From contig NZ_CP159578.1 of NCBI RefSeq assembly GCF_040536835.1, positions 806,001-870,000 of the forward strand: a stretch of 64,000 bases of DNA, given 5' to 3'. Source of the stretch: Salinicola endophyticus. GTDB taxonomy: Bacteria > Pseudomonadota > Gammaproteobacteria > Pseudomonadales > Halomonadaceae. Positions 57,461-64,000 of the stretch are shown here, piece by piece (positions within the stretch are counted from its first letter, which is position 1; the number at the start of each line of letters is the position of its first letter). The translations under genes were made by a program, and so were the position numbers. The notes below the pieces were generated by a model, which saw only the letters and a program-made list of their open reading frames with translations, was not told where the DNA came from and did not search any database.

Positions 57461-58315
57461 GTGGGGCGCCGTCGGTCTGCCGGAGCGCTGACGCGGCTCT
57501 GGCGTACGTCCAAGATCTCCATTGTCTTCGTCGTTGTCGTCAGCGGGCTCTGGTACTACCACGAGAGCGGGGTGCGCGATCAGCTCAGCTGGATGGGCGT
57601 GCCCGAGTGGCAGTGGAGCGACTGGCGCAGCTGGAACCGGGTGCTGCGCAACGACGGCTTCCTGCTCGGCTGGTCGGATCTGCGTGCCGGCCCGCTGTGG
57701 GTGGGCTATGCGCTGACCCGGGTGGACAACCCCCACAGCCTGCCGCGGCCCGACCACTTCTCGCCCGACTGGCGCAGCCTGTGGCCGATCACCAGCAGCG
57801 ATTACACCGGCAGCGGCTATGACCGAGGCCATATGGCCCCCAACTACGCCATGGCGGTGGCCCATGGGCGAAGCGCCCAGCTCGACAGCTTCCTGATGAC
57901 CAACATCACGCCGCAGCGGCCGCACCTCAATCGCCAGCTCTGGCAGCGCCTGGAAGAGGCGGTGATGGACGACTTCGTGCCGCGTTTCGGCAGCGTCTGG
58001 GTGTTGACCGGCCCGGTCTACGACGACCAGTGGCTGCATCGGGTCGGCTTCTCGCAGATTCCCGAGGCGTTCTACAAGATCATCGTGGTGCCGGGAACCA
58101 CGCCGCGGGCGATCGCCTTCCTGATGCCGCAGACGGTCAGCGGCAAGGAGCCGCTGGACCGTTTCCTGGTGACCATCGACGAGATCGAGGCGCGTACCGG
58201 TCTCGACTTCTTCCCGCTGCTCAGCGAGCAGGTCCAGCAGCGGCTCGAAGGGCATGTCGATACCGCCGGCTGGGGCCTCGCGGCGATCTCCCGGCGCCCC
58301 GGCCGCTATCAGTGA
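57461..58315 (+). CDS. Membrane-anchored DNA/RNA non-specific endonuclease
   Basis: The 284-residue protein has a transmembrane segment (about 20-33, ISIVFVVVVSGLWYYH) and then a NUC1/NucA-type beta-beta-alpha-metal nuclease domain with YDRGHMAPNYAM near residues 119-130, where His124 is the expected base, and a NITPQRPHLNRQLW segment near 148 with the metal Asn. Family members digest DNA and RNA in the periplasm or outside the cell. The start is a GTG with GCGGA close upstream; the exact start is uncertain. Confidence 0.87.
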   Translation: MGRRRSAGALTRLWRTSKISIVFVVVVSGLWYYHESGVRDQLSWMGVPEWQWSDWRSWNRVLRNDGFLLGWSDLRAGPLWVGYALTRVDNPHSLPRPDHFSPDWRSLWPITSSDYTGSGYDRGHMAPNYAMAVAHGRSAQLDSFLMTNITPQRPHLNRQLWQRLEEAVMDDFVPRFGSVWVLTGPVYDDQWLHRVGFSQIPEAFYKIIVVPGTTPRAIAFLMPQTVSGKEPLDRFLVTIDEIEARTGLDFFPLLSEQVQQRLEGHVDTAGWGLAAISRRPGRYQ

Positions 58316-58409
58316 GCGGGGCGATTCGCTGCTCATCCCTCGTGGCTGAGCCAGCCTTGCCAACCGAACCGGTCAGCTCCGCCGTTAGCGCGTGATGCCG
58401 CCCCTCGGG

Positions 58410-59372
58410 TCACGCCAGCCGCTGGCGCAGGAATGCCGCGGCCTGGTCGAGGACGCTGACGGCGGCGGAGACGGCGCCGGCCATCTCGATGAAGCCATGG
58501 ATCATGCGCGGCACTTCTACGTAGGTCACCGCCACACCCGCCGCCTGCAGCTTGTCGCGGTAGTGCCGCCCCTCGTCGAGCAGGGCGTCGAATTCGGCGG
58601 TCACGATCAGCGCTGGCGGCAGCGCTTGCAGATCGGTTGCCAGCAGCGGCGAGACGCGCAGGTCGTGGGTGTCGAAGTCGCCGATGAAGGGCTCGGCCAT
58701 GGCGCGCATCAGCTCGGTGGTGAGCGGCGGCACCTGACCGTTGCGCTGACGCGACGGCAAGGTGTCCGACTCGGGGGTGAGGTCGAGCCCGGGATAGAAC
58801 AGCACCTGGGCACGCAGCGCCACGGCGCTCTCTCGCAGTTGCTGGCAGGCCATGGCGGCGAGGCCGCCGCCGGCGCTGTCACCGGCCACCGCCAGACGCG
58901 CGGGGTCCAGACCCAGCGAGGCGGCATTGGCGGCGATCCAGCGAATCGCGGCGAGCACATCCTCGGGCCCGTTGGGTGCCGGGTGCTCCGGGGCCAGGCG
59001 GTAGTCCACCGCGATCAGCGCCTCGCCGGAGGCGTGGGCGAGGCGCCGGCAGATCTTGTCGTGGCTGTCGAGGTCACCAATGATCCAGCCGCCGCCATGC
59101 AGATAGATCGTCGCGGCTGCTGGCGCCGCGTCCGCCGGGCGGGGGCGGTAGAGGCGCAGCGGGATCGGCCCCAGCGGCCCCTCGGCGGCGAGATCGCGGA
59201 TCTCGTGCATGGGCTGCGCCTCGCCGCCGAGGCGATCGCCCAGCGTGCGATAGACCTCGCGCATCTGGGCGATCGGCAGGGTATCCAGCGGCGGCAGCGA
59301 CTGTGCCGCCATCTCGCCCAGGACCGTCTGGACCTCGGGGTCGAGACGGGAAAGATCGAACGGTTCCGACAT
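58410..59372 (-). CDS. HSL-family alpha/beta hydrolase (esterase)
   Basis: The 320-residue esterase has the oxyanion-hole motif IYLHGGGWIIGD near residue 90, VAGDSAGGGLAA near 165 with the catalytic Ser, the Asp in EFDALLDEG near 260 and His in MIHGFIEM near 290. It is the last gene of the leftward set vdh, ech, ferA-like, esterase, 53 bp after the synthetase. An enzyme freeing hydroxycinnamates from esters would fit (inference). AGGAGA precedes the ATG. Confidence 0.9.
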   Translation of the reverse strand: MSEPFDLSRLDPEVQTVLGEMAAQSLPPLDTLPIAQMREVYRTLGDRLGGEAQPMHEIRDLAAEGPLGPIPLRLYRPRPADAAPAAATIYLHGGGWIIGDLDSHDKICRRLAHASGEALIAVDYRLAPEHPAPNGPEDVLAAIRWIAANAASLGLDPARLAVAGDSAGGGLAAMACQQLRESAVALRAQVLFYPGLDLTPESDTLPSRQRNGQVPPLTTELMRAMAEPFIGDFDTHDLRVSPLLATDLQALPPALIVTAEFDALLDEGRHYRDKLQAAGVAVTYVEVPRMIHGFIEMAGAVSAAVSVLDQAAAFLRQRLA

Positions 59373-59425
59373 GGCGCTCTCCTGCTTGTCAGGGGGTAAG
59401 GGGCGGCCACCGGTGTGGCCGCTAG

Positions 59426-61573
59426 TCAGGCGATCAGCATCAGGGCGTCCAGGGCGAGCACACCCTGGCCCTCGGGGTAGACCATGACCGGGTTGAGGTC
59501 GATCTCGACCAGCCGCGGTTCGGCCTGCATCAGCGCGCCCAGTGCGGCCACCAGCTCGGCCAGGGCAGCCACGTCGCAGGCCGGCTTGCCGCGGTGGCCG
59601 TGGAGCAGCGCTGCGCCCTGCAGCTTGTCCAGCTCGCGGCGCACCGCCGCCGCGTTCAGGTCCGCCGGTAGCAGGCGCACGTCGCGCAGTACCTCGGCAC
59701 TGACGCCGCCGAAACCGACCAGCACCACCGGCCCCCACTGGGGGTCGTGACGGGCGCCGACGATCATCTCGCAGCCGGCGGCGCCCATGCGCTCGATCAG
59801 CACGCCATCCAGCGGAGTGTCAGGGGCCAGGCGCGCCAGATCCCGATGTAGCTGTTCCCAGGCCCGGGCCAGCGCCGTCTCGCCCTCGACACCCAGTATG
59901 ACCCCGCCGACATCGCTCTTGTGGCTCAGTGCCGCCGCCTGGGCCTTGAGCGCGACCGCGCCGCCCAGGTGGGCGGCGATACGCTGCGCCTCGTCCAGCG
60001 AGGTGGCCAGCTCCCCCGCGCCGAAGGGCACGCCGAGCGGTGCCAGCAGCTGCTTGGCACGGTACTCGGGAATCACGCCCCCCTGTGCGGGCAGCGCCAG
60101 GCCGTGGGGCGCCGGTGGCACGCGTTCGTTGTCGCGCGCGGCCAGCGGATGCAGCCGGGCGATGGCGCGCAGCGCGCGCTCGTGGCTGGGAAAGTAGGGC
60201 ACCCCCAGCGCGCGCAGCTCGCTGACATAGTCCGCGGGAATCTCGGCGCCTTCATCCAGGCCGGCGCAGATCAGCGCCAGCTCCGGGCGCTGTTCGCGTA
60301 CCGCCTGCAGCACCGGCGGCAGCTTGATCCGGCAGGTGACCGGGTCGGTCTGGATCAGGCCGACCAGGACCGTACCGAAACGGGGGTCCGCGAACAGCGC
60401 CTCCAGCGTGCGCTGGTAGAGCTGCGGGTCGACCAGGCCCTGGGCGGTGAGATCGAGCGGGTTGCTCACCTCGACGAACGGCGGCAGCGCCTCGCGCAGT
60501 GCTGGCGAGTCGGCGCTGCCGATCGTCGGCAGGGGCAGCTCGAGCGCTTCGCAGAGATCGAGACAGAGCGCCTTGAAGGCGCCGGACTCCCCCACGATGG
60601 CAGTGCCGGTCGCGGGCAGGGCCGGGCAGCGCAGAGCGATCTCGGCGATATCGCCGAGCTCTTCCAGGGTTTCGGCCAGCACCACCCCGGCGCGCTCGAC
60701 CAGGGTGCGCATTACCGCATGATCGCCGGCCAGGGCGCCGGTGTGAGTCGCGGCGGCGGCACGGGCCGCGCTGCTCCTGCCCGGATGCAGCAGAATCAGA
60801 CGTTTGCCGCTGGCCTCGGCGCGCTGGGCCAGGGCCAGCAGGCGCCGGGGCTGGCGGAACTGCTCGGCGATCATCGCGATCACCGCCGTACCCGGATCGT
60901 CGAGCAGGTAGTCGAGGTAATCCTCCAGATGGCTGGCTGCCTCGTTGCCGGTGGAGATGGCGCAGGAGAGCGCCAGCCCGCGGCTCACCAGAGTGGTGTT
61001 GAGCACCGTCATCATGGCGCCACTCTGGGAGAGAATGCCGATCGCCGGCTGGCTGCGGTGGCGCTCGGCCTCGGCGGGGCTGATCGCCACCTCGATGAAG
61101 GTCAGTGGCAGGCGCTGGCGGTAGTCGATGCTGCCCAGACAGTTGGGCCCCTGCACCAGCATGCCAGCGTCGGCGGCGATACGGGCGATCTCGCGCTGCT
61201 GGGCCAGACCCGCCTCGCCGGCCTCGGCGAAGCCGGCGGAGAAGATCACCACCGCGCCGACCCGGCGCGCGGCGAGTTCGCGCACCGCGTCCACCACGCC
61301 GGCCTGGGGGATCGCCAGCAGTGCCACATCGACCCCTTCGGGTAGCGCGGCGATGCTCTCCAGGCACGCTCGCCCGGCGATCTCCGCGCGCCTGGGGTTG
61401 ATCAGGTGAATCTCGCCGGCATAGCCGTTGCGGGTCAGGTTGCCGAGCACCGCGGCGCCGAGCGCGCCCGGGGTGGCCGAGGCGCCGACGATGGCGATCG
61501 ACCGCGGTGTCAGCAGGCGCCTTACCGCGCCTTCGGGCAGGCGTCTCGACGCCTGCTGCGATGAGTCCGACAT
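59426..61573 (-). CDS. ADP-forming acyl-CoA synthetase, probable feruloyl-CoA synthetase
   Basis: The 715-residue protein is a fused alpha-beta acyl-CoA synthetase (NDP-forming): a CoA-binding domain (RSIAIVGASATPGALG near residue 24), a ligase domain with the phosphorylated His in THTGALAGDHAV near 276, and a C-terminal ATP-grasp domain (about 490 on, with LKAQAAALSHKSDVGGVILG). Sphingobium FerA is of this family and activates ferulate; here the neighbours ech and vdh complete the same route, so feruloyl- or p-coumaroyl-CoA formation is the likely job. AGAGGAGG precedes the ATG. Confidence 0.87.
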   Translation of the reverse strand: MSDSSQQASRRLPEGAVRRLLTPRSIAIVGASATPGALGAAVLGNLTRNGYAGEIHLINPRRAEIAGRACLESIAALPEGVDVALLAIPQAGVVDAVRELAARRVGAVVIFSAGFAEAGEAGLAQQREIARIAADAGMLVQGPNCLGSIDYRQRLPLTFIEVAISPAEAERHRSQPAIGILSQSGAMMTVLNTTLVSRGLALSCAISTGNEAASHLEDYLDYLLDDPGTAVIAMIAEQFRQPRRLLALAQRAEASGKRLILLHPGRSSAARAAAATHTGALAGDHAVMRTLVERAGVVLAETLEELGDIAEIALRCPALPATGTAIVGESGAFKALCLDLCEALELPLPTIGSADSPALREALPPFVEVSNPLDLTAQGLVDPQLYQRTLEALFADPRFGTVLVGLIQTDPVTCRIKLPPVLQAVREQRPELALICAGLDEGAEIPADYVSELRALGVPYFPSHERALRAIARLHPLAARDNERVPPAPHGLALPAQGGVIPEYRAKQLLAPLGVPFGAGELATSLDEAQRIAAHLGGAVALKAQAAALSHKSDVGGVILGVEGETALARAWEQLHRDLARLAPDTPLDGVLIERMGAAGCEMIVGARHDPQWGPVVLVGFGGVSAEVLRDVRLLPADLNAAAVRRELDKLQGAALLHGHRGKPACDVAALAELVAALGALMQAEPRLVEIDLNPVMVYPEGQGVLALDALMLIA

Positions 61574-61597
61574 GATGCTGCCTCCTCTGGGTAGGCC

Positions 61598-62440
61598 TCA
61601 GGCGTCGCGGGAGTGCGCGCGGTCGTAGGCGCCCAGGCCGGGCTTGTAGCGCTTCTCGTCGAGGAACTGACGCAGACCTTCGTGGCGGCCGCTGTCGTCA
61701 CGGCTGTTGGCGGCCTCCTGGGCGCGTACCAGATAGTCCTCGGCGTTGTCGTAGGTCATCTCGCGGACCCGGCGCAGGGCATCCTTGGTCGCCTTGAGCG
61801 CGATCGGATTCTTTTCCAGTAGCATTGCGGCCACCTCGGCGACCCGCGTCTGTAGCCGCGCCAGCGGCAGCGCCTCGTTGACCAGCCCCCACTCGGCGGC
61901 GGTGGCGCCGTCGATCGGCTCGCCGGTCATGGCGTGGTACATCGCACGCCGGAACGAGAGCAGCTCCACCGCCACCTTGGAGGCGCCGCCACCCGGCAGG
62001 ATGCCCCAGTTGATCTCGGACAGGCCGAACTTGGCCTCCTCGGCGGCGAACGCCAGATCGCAGGCGAACAGCGGCCCGTAGCCACCGCCGAAGCACCAGC
62101 CGTTGACCATGGCGATGGTCGGTTTCTCGTACCAGCGCAGGCGGCGCCACCAGCCGTAGCTCTCGCGCTGGGCCTGGCGGGTGCCGGCGAGGCCGTGGGC
62201 TTCGGTATCGCGGAAGTACTGCTGCAGATCCATGCCGGCGGTCCAGGCGCTGCCCTCGCCGCTGAGCACCAGCACCCCGACCTCGGGGTGGAACTCGAGC
62301 GCGTCGAGCACCGCCAGCATGCGGCGATTGAGGGCCGGACTCATGGCGTTGCGTTTATCCGGGCGGTTGAACTTCACCCAGGCGACGCCGGATTCGATGG
62401 TGTAGGTGACGGTCTCTTCTTCGCTGTGTGACGTTGACAT
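61598..62440 (-). CDS. ech: p-Hydroxycinnamoyl-CoA hydratase/lyase
   Basis: The 280-residue crotonase-fold enzyme hydrates feruloyl-CoA and splits it to vanillin and acetyl-CoA. It resembles Pseudomonas HCHL along its length: NRPDKRNAMSPALNRRM, AWTAGMDLQQYF, MVNGWCFGGGYGPL and FGLSEINWG (with the catalytic Glu), and ends EKRYKPGLGAYDR. The FGGGFSPL motif of Pseudomonas HCHL reads FGGGYGPL here, so the Ser reported in its active site is Gly (numbering from memory). GAGG precedes the ATG. It lies 24 bp upstream of the synthetase gene. Confidence 0.93.
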   Translation of the reverse strand: MSTSHSEEETVTYTIESGVAWVKFNRPDKRNAMSPALNRRMLAVLDALEFHPEVGVLVLSGEGSAWTAGMDLQQYFRDTEAHGLAGTRQAQRESYGWWRRLRWYEKPTIAMVNGWCFGGGYGPLFACDLAFAAEEAKFGLSEINWGILPGGGASKVAVELLSFRRAMYHAMTGEPIDGATAAEWGLVNEALPLARLQTRVAEVAAMLLEKNPIALKATKDALRRVREMTYDNAEDYLVRAQEAANSRDDSGRHEGLRQFLDEKRYKPGLGAYDRAHSRDA

Positions 62441-62564
62441 GGCAAAACCTCGCAGGGCTGGGAGAGTGAGCTGCGGCGTGGCGCCGAGGCGCGACGGTGG
62501 CAGCGGAAACGGGGTGACGGATGAGACCCGGCCCGCGGCGCCGCTTCGGCGCTGCGGGCAGCGC

Positions 62565-64000
62565 TCAGAACGGGTAGCTCGGCGGCGTCTGCTTGAGCGT
62601 GACCCACTGCCAGTGGGTGTACTGCTCCCAGTCGGCGGGACCGCCGACACTGGTGCCGTTGCCCGAGCTGCCGGTACCGCCGAAGGGGTTGATCACCTCG
62701 TCGGCGACGGTCTGGTCGTTGATATGCAAAAGCCCGGTATGCAGCTTGTCGCCGAGCGCCATGGCACGCCCCACCGAGGCCGAGAGAATCCCGGCGGAGA
62801 GGCCGTAGTCGGTGGCGTTGGCCAGCGCCGCCGCCTCGTCGTCGTCGTCGAAGACGATCACGTTGGCCACCGGGCCGAAGACCTCCTCGTCGAAGGCGCG
62901 CATGCCCGGGCGCACGTTGGAGAGTACGGTGGCGGCGTAGAACAGCCCCTCGTGGGTGCCGCCGGCTTCGAGCACCGCGCCGGCGGCGACGCTGTCGTCG
63001 ACGATCGCCTTGACGTGCTCGAGCTGGCGCTGGTCGATGATCGGTCCCAGCGCCACCGCTTCCTTGGCCGGGTCACCCACCGGCAGTTGGCGGGCTTTTT
63101 CGGCCAGACGCTGGGTCAGCGCCGCGGCCAGGCGGCGCTGGACCAGTACGCGGCCGGTGGCCATGCAGATCTGGCCCTGGTGGAAGTAGGCGCCGAAAGC
63201 GATCGCCGACACCGCCTGGTCGAGGTCGGCGTCATCGAGCACGATCAGCGAGTTCTTGCCGCCCAGCTCCAGTGACACCTTCTTGAGATGGCGCCCCGCC
63301 AGCTCGCCGATGCGGCGGCCGGCGGCGGTGGAACCGGTGAAGGCGATCATCGGCACGCCCGGCGCCTCGACCAGCGCCTGCCCGGCCTCGGCATCCCCTG
63401 GCAGCACGTGCAGGAGCCCCTTGGGCAGGCCGGCGGCGTGTAGGACCTCGGCAATGGCGAAGCCGCCGGCGTAGGGGGTGCGCGGATCGGGCTTGATCAC
63501 CACGGCGTTGCCCACCGCCAGCGCCGGCGCCACCGAGCGCAGCGACAGCACCAGCGGGAAATTGAACGGCGAGATCACGCCGACCACGCCGAGCGGCCGG
63601 CGCCGGGCCAGGCTCATGCGCCCGGGTTCGCTCGGCAGCACCTGGCCGGTGGCCTGTAGCGGCATGGCGGCAGCGCGCTGCAGCAGCACGATCGCCTCGC
63701 GCACCTCGTGCTCGCCCTTGGGCAGAATCGCTCCGGTCTCGCGGGCGATCAGGCTCGCCACGGCGGGCGCCTGCGCTTCGAGCAGCGCGGCGGCGCGATG
63801 GAACACTGCTGCGCGTTCGCGGGGCGGGGTCGCGGCCCAGGCGCGCTGCGCCTCTTTGGCCCGGGTGACGGCACGGGTGACGGCGGCGGCATCGGCCTTG
63901 CCCACGGTATGCAGCGGTGTGCCGGCGCCGGGCTCGATCACCTCGAGGGTGGCGGCGGCCTCGATCCAGTCACCGTCGAACAGCTTGGCGTGCCAGCGCG
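62565..64000 (-). CDS. vdh: Vanillin dehydrogenase-type aldehyde dehydrogenase (5' end missing)
   Basis: The reading frame is open to the right edge, so the true start is outside; about 478 residues are seen, beginning RWHAKLFDGDWIEAAA, close to the N-terminus of benzaldehyde/vanillin dehydrogenases. A GTG at 63941 starts the frame internally but is not the start. Motifs: FTGSTAAGRRIGE, LELGGKNSLIVL with the general-base Glu, and HQGQICMATGRV with the catalytic Cys; the end is LKQTPPSYPF. The enzyme oxidises vanillin to vanillate with NAD(P). It is the first visible gene of the ferulate set. Confidence 0.9.
   Translation of the reverse strand, partial: RWHAKLFDGDWIEAAATLEVIEPGAGTPLHTVGKADAAAVTRAVTRAKEAQRAWAATPPRERAAVFHRAAALLEAQAPAVASLIARETGAILPKGEHEVREAIVLLQRAAAMPLQATGQVLPSEPGRMSLARRRPLGVVGVISPFNFPLVLSLRSVAPALAVGNAVVIKPDPRTPYAGGFAIAEVLHAAGLPKGLLHVLPGDAEAGQALVEAPGVPMIAFTGSTAAGRRIGELAGRHLKKVSLELGGKNSLIVLDDADLDQAVSAIAFGAYFHQGQICMATGRVLVQRRLAAALTQRLAEKARQLPVGDPAKEAVALGPIIDQRQLEHVKAIVDDSVAAGAVLEAGGTHEGLFYAATVLSNVRPGMRAFDEEVFGPVANVIVFDDDDEAAALANATDYGLSAGILSASVGRAMALGDKLHTGLLHINDQTVADEVINPFGGTGSSGNGTSVGGPADWEQYTHWQWVTLKQTPPSYPF

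Overview
The window is about 64 kb of a GC-rich gammaproteobacterial chromosome. Gene content and order (minCDE, ffh/rpsP-rimM-trmD-rplS, xerD-dsbC-hom-thrC-recJ, an LplT-PlsC fusion, a DUF4212 plus sodium symporter pair, prkA-yeaH-spoVR) suggest a member of the Halomonadaceae (Halomonas/Salinicola-like). This placement rests on recognising protein families and synteny, not on a search. No rRNA operon, prophage, transposase gene, CRISPR array or plasmid function is visible. Most of the window is housekeeping DNA, with small repeats in the gaps.

Layout. 0-13 kb: end of a PatB/MalY-type C-S lyase, the CnoX chaperone, a DUF3750 protein, the initiator tRNA with a near-ideal promoter, a large DUF349 protein, the Min division-site operon, exonuclease I, a periplasmic M16 protease and an SRAP-fold protein that has lost its catalytic residues. 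13-24 kb: a TetR regulator coupled to a lysophospholipid transporter/acyltransferase fusion, a CorB-type protein, YpjD, the SRP GTPase Ffh, the S16-RimM-TrmD-L19 operon, XerD and DsbC. 24-31 kb: homoserine dehydrogenase and threonine synthase (separated by repeats), a glutathione transferase, RecJ, a YitT membrane protein and a VOC protein. 31-35 kb: a MerR-type regulator, a copper P1B-ATPase and a translationally coupled 24-residue membrane peptide. 35-44 kb: a FadL porin, a very large SSF/PAS hybrid sensor kinase, a divergent two-subunit sodium:solute symporter and TtcA. 44-50 kb: an HpxO-like urate hydroxylase, a KANL3/Tex30-like hydrolase, a five-gene tRNA array (Val-Asp-Asp-Val-Asp) and FadH. 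50-57 kb: threonine aldolase, the PrkA-YeaH-SpoVR stress cluster and a HiPIP. 57-64 kb: a stand-alone Lrp/AsnC ligand-binding domain, a membrane-anchored DNA/RNA nuclease, and a leftward ferulate-to-vanillate gene set (vdh, ech, ferA-like synthetase) with an HSL-type esterase.

The most unusual features are: (1) an SRAP/YedK homologue in which Cys2 and the active-site Asn, Glu and His are all replaced; (2) two families of short terminal-inverted-repeat elements, one 149 bp (two full copies, one rearranged copy, one lone terminus) and one 145 bp (two copies), several of them abutting stop codons or splitting expected operons; (3) the copA-coupled membrane peptide, whose stop codon lies inside one of these elements. 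Four gene junctions or starts are worth noting for annotation: GTGA overlaps at minD-minE, tetR-lplT/plsC and merR-copA, and TTG starts for minD, hom and the CorB gene.
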